Source: Planctomycetota bacterium (GTDB lineage Bacteria > Planctomycetota > MHYJ01 > JACPRB01). Taken from it: a stretch of 5,203 bases of DNA. The translations under genes were made by a program, and so were the position numbers. The DNA lies in the NCBI GenBank assembly GCA_016200125.1, contig JACQFK010000446.1:1-5203 (forward strand). Reading direction: 5' to 3'. This document shows, piece after piece, positions 1-5,203 of this stretch. Within the stretch, counting starts at the first letter, position 1. Each line of letters opens with the position of its first letter. Under the pieces are notes generated by a model that was given only the letters and a program-made list of their open reading frames with translations, made no database searches and was not told where the DNA came from.

Positions 1-390
1 GCCGACGCCCGCGCCGCCCGAATCGTAGCCGCCCTGGACGCGGCCGCCGACGCCGCTCACGCCGGGATCGGCGTAGGCTTGCGCATGGAAGCGGACCAGG
101 TCGGGGTCGGGGATGCTGTCGTCGTCGAGGAAGAGGACCGCGTCGCCGGTCGCGAGCCCGACGCCGACGTTCCGCGCGTTGGGCAGGCCGCGCTCGGCGA
201 TCCGGTGGAAGCGGATCCGGGGATGGCCGGCGGCATAGGCGGCGACGCGGGCATCCGGGACCGCCGACTGGTCGACCACGATGATCTCGTGAGGCGCGAG
301 GCTCTGGTGTTCGAGATGGCGCAGCAGGTTGTAGATCGCCTCGGGGCGATCCAGCGTCGGGAGCACGACGGACAGTCGGAGCGGATGCAT
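1..390 (-). CDS. Glycosyltransferase family 2, N-terminal part (runs off left edge)
   Basis: This is the first 130 residues of a GT2 (GT-A fold) inverting glycosyltransferase, expected to be cytoplasmic or membrane-associated and to move a sugar from a nucleotide-sugar donor to a glycan or lipid-linked acceptor. Visible landmarks are the first beta strand with VLPTLDRP (residues 9-16), EIIVVDQS (35-42) whose Asp40 is the usual nucleotide-contacting residue, GLPNARN (68-74) followed by the helix that leads to TGDAVLFLDDDS (81-92). The DDD at 89-91 corresponds to the metal-binding DXD motif. The acceptor half and any C-terminal membrane segment lie outside the window. The ATG at 390 is chosen because the GT2 core begins five residues later. 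There is no strong ribosome binding site; a weak AGAG lies in a hairpin stem just upstream. The gene follows the GT4 gene by 34 nt in the same direction and is probably co-transcribed. The family is clear; donor and acceptor are not. Confidence 0.93.
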   Translation of the reverse strand, partial: MHPLRLSVVLPTLDRPEAIYNLLRHLEHQSLAPHEIIVVDQSAVPDARVAAYAAGHPRIRFHRIAERGLPNARNVGVGLATGDAVLFLDDDSIPDPDLVRFHAQAYADPGVSGVGGRVQGGYDSGGAGVG

Positions 391-393
391 CAG

Positions 394-414
394 ATACTCT
401 ATCGGTAGAAGTAT
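394..414 (-). other. Predicted hairpin just upstream of the GT2 start codon
   Basis: In the minus-strand RNA, AUACU pairs with AGUAU and CUA pairs with UAG around a CCGA tetraloop, with one bulged U: an 8-bp stem ending 3 nt before the GT2 ATG. The only weak ribosome-binding match (AGAG) falls inside the 3' half of the stem, so the hairpin could lower or condition initiation. The stem is mostly A-U pairs and may be weak. It is not followed by a U-run and is unlikely to be a terminator. Confidence 0.35.
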
Positions 415-415
415 A

Positions 416-432
416 CCCCCGGGATCAGGGGG
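416..432 (-). other. GC hairpin spanning the stop codon of the GT4 gene
   Basis: Five C (428-432 on the complementary reading) can pair with five G (416-420) around a 7-nt loop that contains the TGA stop of the upstream GT4 gene. On the transcript it is followed by UAUACUUCU, which has only a scattered set of U residues. It could be a weak attenuator or an mRNA-stabilising structure, but in DNA this GC-rich a 5-bp C/G stem can arise by chance. Confidence 0.25.
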
Positions 433-1498
433 CGATGGCGCGGCGCAGCGACTCTTCCACCCGGACCACGGCCCGGTTCCAGCCGAATTGACTCTCCGCC
501 AGCGCCCGGCCGTTCCGTCCGACTCTGGCCCTGCGCTCCGGAGACGCGAGCTCGGCCTTCATCACGGCGGCGAACGAATCCACCTCGAGTCCCGCGGCGG
601 CTCCGATGTCGTGCTTCTCCACGAATTCGCGGATATCGCGGTCGTCCGTCGCGACGACCGCCGCGCGGCCCGCGGCCATGTACTCATAGAGCTTGAGCGG
701 CGAGAATCCGAACTGCGCGTGCGGGCTCTTGAGCACGTAGGCGCAGACGTCCGCCGCGGCCAGGTAGTCCGGCACCTTCTCGTGCGGGACCCGGCCCGCG
801 TGCAGGATGTCGCCCCCGGTCGGCCCGTCCTTCCCCACGAGCACGAGCAGGGCCTTCGCCTTCGCCGCCGCGGCGATCAGGAAGTCGAGCGCGTGATGAG
901 CGAAGAAGCCCGCGACGCAGACGACGATCGGCCGGTCCAAGGGAAGGCCCAGTTTCCGTCTCGCCTCGTCTCGGTCGGAGGGCCGGAACAGGTCCGTGTC
1001 GACCCCATTGGGGACGACGTCGATGCGGTCGGCGGGAAACGCATAGCGGTCCGTCAGCGCCTGCCCGAGCCGGGGCGACACGGTGACCACCCGCGCCGTC
1101 CGTTTCAAGGTGAAGCGGTGGGACTTCCGCACGGCGGCCCGGCGCCACCCTTTCACCTCATCCTCGAGGAGGCCGTTGATCTCGACGACGAGCGGACGGG
1201 CCAGCCGGCCCGCCGCCAGCGCCGGCGTCACGGTCGCGTGGATGCCGCGGACGTAGACGACGTCGGGCCCGAAGGCGCGGCCGCTCCGGACGAACGTAGC
1301 CAGCGAGCCGGCGATGTGCTGGATCTTTCCCGGCGGCAGCGGGTCGCAGTCCGCATTCACGCCGGGAGCTTTGCCGCCGGGGCAGACGAGCCGGACCTGG
1401 TGGCCGCGGGCGGCCAGGCCGTTGACGATCGCGCGGACGTGCACCGACCAGGCGAAGGGAATGCTGAGATCGTCGAACGTCAGGTAGAGGATTTTCAT
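425..1498 (-). CDS. Glycosyltransferase family 4 (GT-B fold), complete, 357 aa
   Basis: A complete retaining-type GT4 glycosyltransferase of normal length, probably a cytoplasmic enzyme of surface polysaccharide assembly. The N-terminal Rossmann domain opens with MKILYLTFDD and the helix ending in NGLAARGHQV (26-35). The linker before the second domain has VVPNGVDTDLFRP (161-173), a hallmark of GT4 enzymes. The C-terminal donor-binding domain includes VAGFFAHH (195-202), LVLVGKDG (218-225) and SPLKLYEYMAAG (266-277). In the usual EX7E motif the second Glu is Glu272, but the position eight residues before it is Gly264. Proteins with this SPLKLYEYM-type motif often lack the first Glu, so I read it as a subfamily trait rather than damage. 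The ATG at 1498 is the first possible start, because an in-frame TGA (the stop of the preceding gene) lies only four codons upstream. No clear Shine-Dalgarno sequence is present, so translation may be coupled to the upstream gene. The sugar specificity cannot be read from the sequence. Confidence 0.95.
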   Translation of the reverse strand: MKILYLTFDDLSIPFAWSVHVRAIVNGLAARGHQVRLVCPGGKAPGVNADCDPLPPGKIQHIAGSLATFVRSGRAFGPDVVYVRGIHATVTPALAAGRLARPLVVEINGLLEDEVKGWRRAAVRKSHRFTLKRTARVVTVSPRLGQALTDRYAFPADRIDVVPNGVDTDLFRPSDRDEARRKLGLPLDRPIVVCVAGFFAHHALDFLIAAAAKAKALLVLVGKDGPTGGDILHAGRVPHEKVPDYLAAADVCAYVLKSPHAQFGFSPLKLYEYMAAGRAAVVATDDRDIREFVEKHDIGAAAGLEVDSFAAVMKAELASPERRARVGRNGRALAESQFGWNRAVVRVEESLRRAIAP

Positions 1499-1510
1499 CG
1501 GACCCGGAAC

Positions 1511-2659
1511 TCAGTGTAGCACTTTCTGGAGCAGCTGCTCGGTGAGGGCGCCGACGGCTTCCAGGTCGTACTTCGCGGCCACATGGTCGCGGCAGCGCCG
1601 GGGCAGCGAGGCGTCGCGCGCGTCGAAGAAGCGCCGGATTCCGGCGGCGATCGCCTCCGCGGTCGGCGCCTCGAAGACGAGGCCGAGCGGCCCGAGCACC
1701 TCGGGGATCGCGCCGACGGGCGTGCCCATCGCGGGCGTCCCGCAGGCCATCGCCTCAATCGCGACGAATCCGAAACCCTCGAGGGCGCGCGTGGGAAGCA
1801 CGAAGAGGTCCGCGGCGCGGTAGAGCGCCGGGAGGTCCTCATCCGGGACGAAGCCGAGAAAGCGGGCGCGGACGCCCAGTTCCCTCGCCAGCGCCTCGAA
1901 ACGCGCGCGATGGGGCCCTTCCCCCCCGAGCAGGACCTCGACGCCGGGCACGGTCGCGGCCGCGCGGAGCAGGAGGTCGATCCCCATCCGTTCGACCTGC
2001 CGCCGCACCGTGAGGATCACGGGGCCGGGGCCGATCCCGAAGCGGGCCCGCGCCGCCTCGGCCGTCCCCTCCGGACGGAAGCGCGACAGATCCACGGCGC
2101 CGGGGATGACGTCGATCCGGGAGACGGGGATCTCGGGATGCTGTTCCCTCAACTGGCCGCGCATGAACTCGCTCGCGACGAAGGCCCGCGGAGCGGCGCG
2201 GAGTGCCTTGCCCTCCAAGTGGCCGCGGAAACCCGCGTTCACCAGCCTCGAAAACCAGCCGGCGTCGGGGTGCTCGATGCGCCACTCGGCGGCCCAGGGC
2301 GAGAGGAAGAAGTAGGCCCAGGGGAGGCCCCGCGCCGCGGGGGCGCGGAGGACGCCCGCCGCGCAGAGCGGCTGGTTGAGGATCAGGACGTCGAAGCCAT
2401 GGTCTCGCTGGAGCGCCTCGAAGCGGTCGCGGTTCTCCAGGATCCCCCACGCGTAGCGGGCGCGCCCCGTCAAGTCGGGCCGGAAGGGATAGGTGTGGAA
2501 GCGGACGCCCTCCACCAGCGCGGCATCGGCCGGCCCCCGCTCCGACACGGCGGCCAGGACGTGGACTTCGTGGCCGCGGCGGACGAGGATTCGGTCCAGG
2601 TCGAAGCCCGCCCGGCTGTTGCCGGGCGCGTAGAAGTCGTGCACGTGCAGGAGCTTCAT
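1511..2659 (-). CDS. Glycosyltransferase family 4 (GT-B fold), complete, 382 aa
   Basis: A complete GT4 glycosyltransferase, likely acting in the cytoplasm on a lipid-linked glycan with a nucleotide-sugar donor. The N-terminal domain starts MKLLHVHDFYAPGNSRAGFD, followed by LVRRGHEVHVLA (25-36). The interdomain segment has DVIPGAVDLSRFRP (183-196). The donor-binding domain carries the basic pair in TVRRQVERMG (217-226), GGEGP (245-249), FLGFVPDEDLP (267-277), and a complete EX7E motif within EGFGFVAIEAMACG (Glu294 and Glu302). All expected catalytic-domain features are therefore present. An open frame extends upstream to 2785, but this would overlap the membrane protein gene by about 125 nt and add an Arg/Ser-rich stretch unlike any GT4 N-terminus. 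The ATG at 2659 gives the canonical start. It sits 1 nt after the TGA of the upstream gene, an arrangement typical of translational coupling. Lysine is scarce (4 in 382 residues), which fits the extreme GC bias. Exact linkage and substrate are unknown. Confidence 0.96.
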   Translation of the reverse strand: MKLLHVHDFYAPGNSRAGFDLDRILVRRGHEVHVLAAVSERGPADAALVEGVRFHTYPFRPDLTGRARYAWGILENRDRFEALQRDHGFDVLILNQPLCAAGVLRAPAARGLPWAYFFLSPWAAEWRIEHPDAGWFSRLVNAGFRGHLEGKALRAAPRAFVASEFMRGQLREQHPEIPVSRIDVIPGAVDLSRFRPEGTAEAARARFGIGPGPVILTVRRQVERMGIDLLLRAAATVPGVEVLLGGEGPHRARFEALARELGVRARFLGFVPDEDLPALYRAADLFVLPTRALEGFGFVAIEAMACGTPAMGTPVGAIPEVLGPLGLVFEAPTAEAIAAGIRRFFDARDASLPRRCRDHVAAKYDLEAVGALTEQLLQKVLH

Positions 2660-2660
2660 G

Positions 2661-4436
2661 TCAGCGGACCCGGTAGAGCGTGCATTCGCTCCGGGTCTCC
2701 AGAAGCTCGGCTCCGGCCTCCGCGAGGATCGAGGGATGCCGCCGCAAGAGGCTCCGGAACTTCCACACCTGCACGTTCTCGGCATGGGAGTAGACGATGA
2801 ACTGGAACGCGTGGGCGTCGAGGAAGGCCCGGAACTCGACGGCGCTGCCGATCCGGTCGAAGCGCTCTCCCAGGCCCGAGTCCGAGCCCACCCAGTAGGG
2901 CGCCCTGCAATAGTAGGCGCGGGGCTCGATCAGCAGGATCTTCCGTCCCGGCGAGAGTTCGCGCTCCGCCCGGCGCATCGCCCAGTAGCTGTTGATCCGC
3001 CGATCGAGGTAAGCGTCGCGGTCCTGGATCCCGAGCGCCGCGGGGACCTTCCGGAGATTGCGCAGCCCGTGGATCCCCAGCGTGACCGAGACGGCGAGTC
3101 CCAGGCAGCCGACGGCGCAGATCCGCAGGACCGGCCCGCGGTCGATGGCCGCATCCACGCCCAGCGCCGCCAGGACGACGAGACCGGGAAAGTAGGGCGA
3201 GGCGTAGCGGGCCATCATGCCGAAACCGTCCGGGGTGAAGCCCTTCTGGTAGAGGATGAGGAGGGCGAAGATCCCCGCGGCCAGCGCGATCCATCGCAGC
3301 CCGCGGGTCCGGGCGCTCCACAGAGCGGGGACGGCGGCGAGGATGAAGGCGTCGAAGGCGATCAGCTTCGCGAACGTGAGCGGGACCTTCGCCAGGGATT
3401 CGACGCGGCCGGACAGCTCGCCCGATTCCTGGAGGAAGGGATAGACCGGGTTCCCGACCGCGATCCAGTTCCGGAGATACCAGGGCGAGCCGATCAGAAG
3501 CGCCGTCGCGCCGATGATGCCGGCGTCCAGGAGAAGCGCGGTCAGGGCCGCGCGGTCCCTCAGCCGCACGACGAGCCAGGCGACGGCCAGCGCCAGGACC
3601 GCCCAGACGGAGGGGTACTTGATCCCCAGCGCCATCCCGAGACCGGCGCCGGCAACCCAGCGCCAGTTCCCTCCCCCGCCCCCCCGCAGCTTCCAAAGGG
3701 CGTAGAGCGCCGCCGTCAGGTAGGCGGCCTGGCCGACCTCGACGTCGCCTCCCCCGGCCCGGAGCACGAAGACCGAGAGCGCCAGGAATCCGAAGCCCGC
3801 CAGCAGGCGGGCCCGGGCGCCCCCCGCGCCTTCGGCCCAATGCACCGTGAACCCGAGAAGGCCGAGGTAGAACGCGAGATTGAAGAGCGACGCCAGCGAT
3901 TCGCCCTGGAACAGGAAGCCCAGGGTCTGGAGCATCTCCAGGTAGGACGGGCGGTAACCCGCGGGGATGTCCTCGCGGACGACCATCGACCCCTCGACGG
4001 CGCGGATCTGCGCCATCGTGAAGTGGTAGAGGCCCGTGTCCCACCCGGTTTCCGGGGCGAGACAGCCCACGACGCCGAGGAACGCGACCGCAAGAACGAT
4101 CAGCCGGTACAGCTGCTCTCCCCGGCCCCTGTCCCGGATCGCGCGCAGCCAGCCGGCCGCCCCGCCCGCGAGCTCCGCCGCTTCGCGCCGGCTCCAGGCC
4201 GCGCCGGCGGCGAGGAGGATCAGCATTCCGAGCCGGACGGGCAGCCGGACGAAAAGAAGGCCCATGGTGGCGACCGAGAGGATCGCCATCCCGAACAGGA
4301 ATCCCAGCAGGCGGCGCTCGTCCGTGGAGGACTGCGGAAGGAGCGCGCGCACGAGGCGGCAGCCGGCGGCGGTTACGATGACGACGAGGGCGAGGACGAC
4401 GGGGAGGGCGAGGAGCTTCTGAAAGACGGGCTCCAT
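2661..4436 (-). CDS. Polytopic membrane glycosyltransferase, GT-C type (PMT/ArnT-like), 591 aa
   Basis: A large integral membrane protein with about 12 to 14 hydrophobic segments, roughly at residues 10-29, 42-62, 66-80, 110-127, 180-198, 208-225, 236-250, 258-272, 276-292, 299-317, 355-374, 380-396, 413-430 and 435-455. After the fourth segment comes GWDTGLYHF (131-139); an acidic residue in the first large outer loop is the expected catalytic position in GT-C enzymes, so Asp133 is the candidate. GDVEVGQAAY (230-239), GIKYP (271-275), PWYLRNWIAVGNPVYPFL (318-335) and ARYASPYFPG (409-418) also resemble PMT/ArnT-type proteins. The three extra helices before the catalytic loop and the DTGLYH motif recall the family annotated as LIC_10190-type membrane proteins. 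The last 130 or so residues look soluble and probably extracytoplasmic. By family knowledge it would use a polyprenyl-phosphate sugar; this is inference. The start at 4436 is firm: an in-frame TAG lies two codons upstream, and GAGGA (4447-4451) precedes the ATG by 10 nt. A flippase or polymerase is a less likely alternative. Confidence 0.88.
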   Translation of the reverse strand: MEPVFQKLLALPVVLALVVIVTAAGCRLVRALLPQSSTDERRLLGFLFGMAILSVATMGLLFVRLPVRLGMLILLAAGAAWSRREAAELAGGAAGWLRAIRDRGRGEQLYRLIVLAVAFLGVVGCLAPETGWDTGLYHFTMAQIRAVEGSMVVREDIPAGYRPSYLEMLQTLGFLFQGESLASLFNLAFYLGLLGFTVHWAEGAGGARARLLAGFGFLALSVFVLRAGGGDVEVGQAAYLTAALYALWKLRGGGGGNWRWVAGAGLGMALGIKYPSVWAVLALAVAWLVVRLRDRAALTALLLDAGIIGATALLIGSPWYLRNWIAVGNPVYPFLQESGELSGRVESLAKVPLTFAKLIAFDAFILAAVPALWSARTRGLRWIALAAGIFALLILYQKGFTPDGFGMMARYASPYFPGLVVLAALGVDAAIDRGPVLRICAVGCLGLAVSVTLGIHGLRNLRKVPAALGIQDRDAYLDRRINSYWAMRRAERELSPGRKILLIEPRAYYCRAPYWVGSDSGLGERFDRIGSAVEFRAFLDAHAFQFIVYSHAENVQVWKFRSLLRRHPSILAEAGAELLETRSECTLYRVR

Positions 4437-4446
4437 CCGCTAGAGT

Positions 4447-4451
4447 TCCTC
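4447..4451 (-). promoter_or_regulatory. Ribosome binding site of the membrane glycosyltransferase gene
   Basis: On the minus strand the sequence reads GAGGA, 10 nt before the ATG at 4436. It is the only clear Shine-Dalgarno match ahead of any start codon in the window. This fits a gene whose translation begins independently after the 201-nt gap, whereas the two GT4 genes downstream have no such site and probably rely on coupling. The spacing is slightly long but within the usual range. Confidence 0.6.
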
Positions 4452-4493
4452 AACGTGCAGACGCACCCTTGGAAACGATTGCAAAACCTGATA

Positions 4494-4615
4494 TTGGCCA
4501 CAGAGTCACGGAGCCACAGAGGAATCCTTCTGTATCATTCCCCCTGTGCCCCCGCCGGGCGGAGGGGGGAATCCCCAACATGATCTTCTCCGTGTCTCTG
4601 TGCCTCTGTGGCCAA
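4494..4615. repeat. 122-bp palindromic intergenic element with 8-nt periodic arms
   Basis: The left arm (4494-4521) is TTGG followed by three copies of an 8-nt unit, NCACRGAG. The right arm (4588-4615) is the same pattern in reverse complement, again three units ending in CCAA. By hand alignment 24 of 28 positions agree between the arms, and the outer 12 are identical. The 66-nt centre holds a perfect 8-bp inner stem, ATTCCCCC (4537-4544) with GGGGGAAT (4565-4572), and short ATCAT/ATGAT matches outside it, so the element can fold as nested hairpins. It lies wholly within the gap between two glycosyltransferase genes and encodes nothing convincing; frames through it give low-complexity Cys/Ser/Leu peptides. 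From memory, CACAGAG-rich palindromes of this style are scattered in the intergenic DNA of several environmental bacterial groups, which suggests a REP- or MITE-like dispersed element. That link is recollection, not a search result. No transposase, target duplication or terminator U-tract is evident. Confidence 0.8.
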
Positions 4616-4637
4616 GCGCAGGTATTGCTCTGGGTTC

Positions 4638-5203
4638 CTAGTGCGGCTGGACCTTGGCCGCCTTCGCCAGCGCCTCGATCCGCGCGAGGAGGCGGGGGAA
4701 GTTCTTGCGGGAGTCGGCCCGGGCCAGCGAGATCGCGCGGCCGCGCAGGGCCACCTCCTGGCGGTTCTGCTCGCTCTCGCCGACCTTGAGCAGCACCTTG
4801 GAAAGGGCCTCGGAGTTCCCGCCCGGGAAGAGCCAGCCCGACTGGCCGTCGGCGATCCATTCGCGGTTCGCGGGGATGTCGCTCGCCACCACGGGCAGGC
4901 CGGAAGCCATCGCCTCCAGCAGACCCAGCGAGGCGCTGTCGCTGCGGGAGCAGGTCACGTAGATGTCCCCCGCCGCCAGGTGATCGGGGATCTTCTCGTT
5001 GTCCACCATGCCGATGAACTTCACGCGGTCGATGACCTTGAGGTCGGTGGCGCGCTTCTCGAGGTCGGCGCGGAGGTTGCCGTCGCCCACCAGCACGGCG
5101 GCGAAGTTCTCCAGGCCCGGCTTCGCCAGGGCGGCCAGAAGGGAGGGATGGTCGTACATCTCCTTGAGCGGCCGGGTCGAGACGAGAACGAACTTCCCGT
5201 CGA
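4638..5203 (-). CDS. Glycosyltransferase family 4, C-terminal part (runs off right edge)
   Basis: The last 187 residues of a GT4 enzyme; the N-terminal acceptor domain lies beyond the window. The frame stays open to the right edge, and the residues ahead of the first internal Met continue the family pattern (KFVLVSTRPLKEMYDHPSLL), so that Met at 5159 is not the start. The visible part is the donor-binding Rossmann domain: VGDG (fragment residues 38-41), RVKFIGMV (59-66), SRSDSASLGLLEAMASGLPVV (85-105) and SDIPANREWI (107-116), then GWLFPGGN (122-129) and a C-terminal helical tail. In the EX7E motif the first acidic position is Asp88 and the second is Glu96, a conservative change seen in related GT4 enzymes with a SD-x-x-S-LLEAM motif. 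Lysine is much more common here (12 of 187) than in the neighbouring 382-aa GT4 protein, although third codon positions remain GC-rich. The gene ends with TAG and is separated from the membrane protein gene by 201 nt containing a palindromic repeat, so it may or may not share the downstream transcript. Confidence 0.93.
   Translation of the reverse strand, partial: DGKFVLVSTRPLKEMYDHPSLLAALAKPGLENFAAVLVGDGNLRADLEKRATDLKVIDRVKFIGMVDNEKIPDHLAAGDIYVTCSRSDSASLGLLEAMASGLPVVASDIPANREWIADGQSGWLFPGGNSEALSKVLLKVGESEQNRQEVALRGRAISLARADSRKNFPRLLARIEALAKAAKVQPH

Noticed and set aside
391..424. Promoter for the GT2 gene based on a TATACT hexamer
   Set aside because: The hexamer resembles a -10 box, but there is no -35 match 16 to 18 nt upstream, and the start codon would follow too closely to be convincing.
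1511..1513. TGA as a recoded sense codon joining the two GT4 genes
   Set aside because: TGA ends all three complete genes at the expected family lengths, and no gene contains an internal TGA, so the standard meaning holds.
488..1519. 343-codon open frame on the plus strand opposite the 357-aa GT4 gene
   Set aside because: Arg/Asp/Val-rich shadow with no recognisable family; the opposite strand has all GT4 landmarks.
2660..2785. N-terminal extension of the 382-aa GT4 gene up to an ATG at 2785
   Set aside because: It would overlap the membrane protein gene and add an Arg/Ser-rich segment before a canonical GT4 N-terminus; the ATG at 2659 fits far better.
1583..2800. 405-codon open frame on the plus strand opposite the 382-aa GT4 gene
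   Set aside because: Low-complexity Arg/Glu/Gly-rich shadow of a well-supported GT4 gene.
4437..4493. Sigma-70-type promoter ahead of the membrane protein gene
   Set aside because: This stretch is relatively AT-rich and has a TTGCAA, but no acceptable -10 hexamer lies at the right spacing.
2658..4583. Long open frame on the plus strand (641 codons) opposite the membrane protein gene
   Set aside because: Its translation is dominated by Arg, Glu, Asp, Pro and Gly without domain motifs, as expected from the antisense of GC-rich codons. The minus-strand protein has clear membrane segments and GT-C motifs.
4494..4615. CRISPR array
   Set aside because: The repeated unit is only 8 nt, is contiguous without spacers, and is arranged as an inverted pair.
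4494..4615. Rho-independent terminator for the right-hand GT4 gene
   Set aside because: The arms are long and separated by 66 nt, and no U-run follows the outer or inner stem on the minus strand, so intrinsic termination cannot be claimed.
4450..4860. Open frame on the minus strand running through the palindromic repeat into the right-hand GT4 gene
   Set aside because: It is the wrong frame for the GT4 domain over its first half and then reads repeat DNA as a Cys/Ser/Leu-rich peptide, a common spurious product of such repeats.

Overview
The window is very GC-rich bacterial chromosomal DNA carrying a one-directional block of glycosyltransferase genes. All five genes lie on the minus strand, so transcription runs from right to left. 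GC-ending codons dominate every gene, and the proteins are rich in Ala, Arg and Gly. This fits a high-GC bacterium such as those common in soil or sediment metagenomes, but the sequence alone does not fix the phylum.

In transcription order: (1) the C-terminal part of a GT4-type glycosyltransferase, cut by the right edge (5203-4638). (2) A 201-bp intergenic gap that holds a 122-bp palindromic repeat element (4494-4615) whose arms are built from an 8-nt unit. (3) A 591-residue polytopic membrane protein of GT-C type (4436-2661). (4) A complete GT4 glycosyltransferase (2659-1511), 1 nt after the membrane protein. (5) A second complete GT4 enzyme (1498-425), 12 nt later and in the same reading frame. 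(6) After a 34-nt gap with two small predicted hairpins, the N-terminal 130 residues of a GT2 glycosyltransferase, cut by the left edge (390-1).

Together the genes look like the middle of a surface-polysaccharide locus (exopolysaccharide, capsule or O-antigen-like). Soluble GT2 and GT4 enzymes would add sugars to a lipid-linked acceptor at the inner face of the membrane. The GT-C protein would act from within the membrane, probably with a polyprenyl-phosphate-linked sugar donor. Genes 3 to 5 of the list are packed tightly enough to be one transcript, and the GT2 gene probably belongs to it. The right-hand GT4 gene is set apart by the repeat element. No polymerase, flippase, chain-length regulator or sugar-nucleotide gene is in view, so the product cannot be named.

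The coding content is ordinary for such a locus, and I see no convincing new multi-gene system. The most notable non-coding item is the palindromic repeat. Lesser points are two GT4 genes separated in frame by a single TGA and four sense codons, and nested or tandem hairpins in the two larger gaps.
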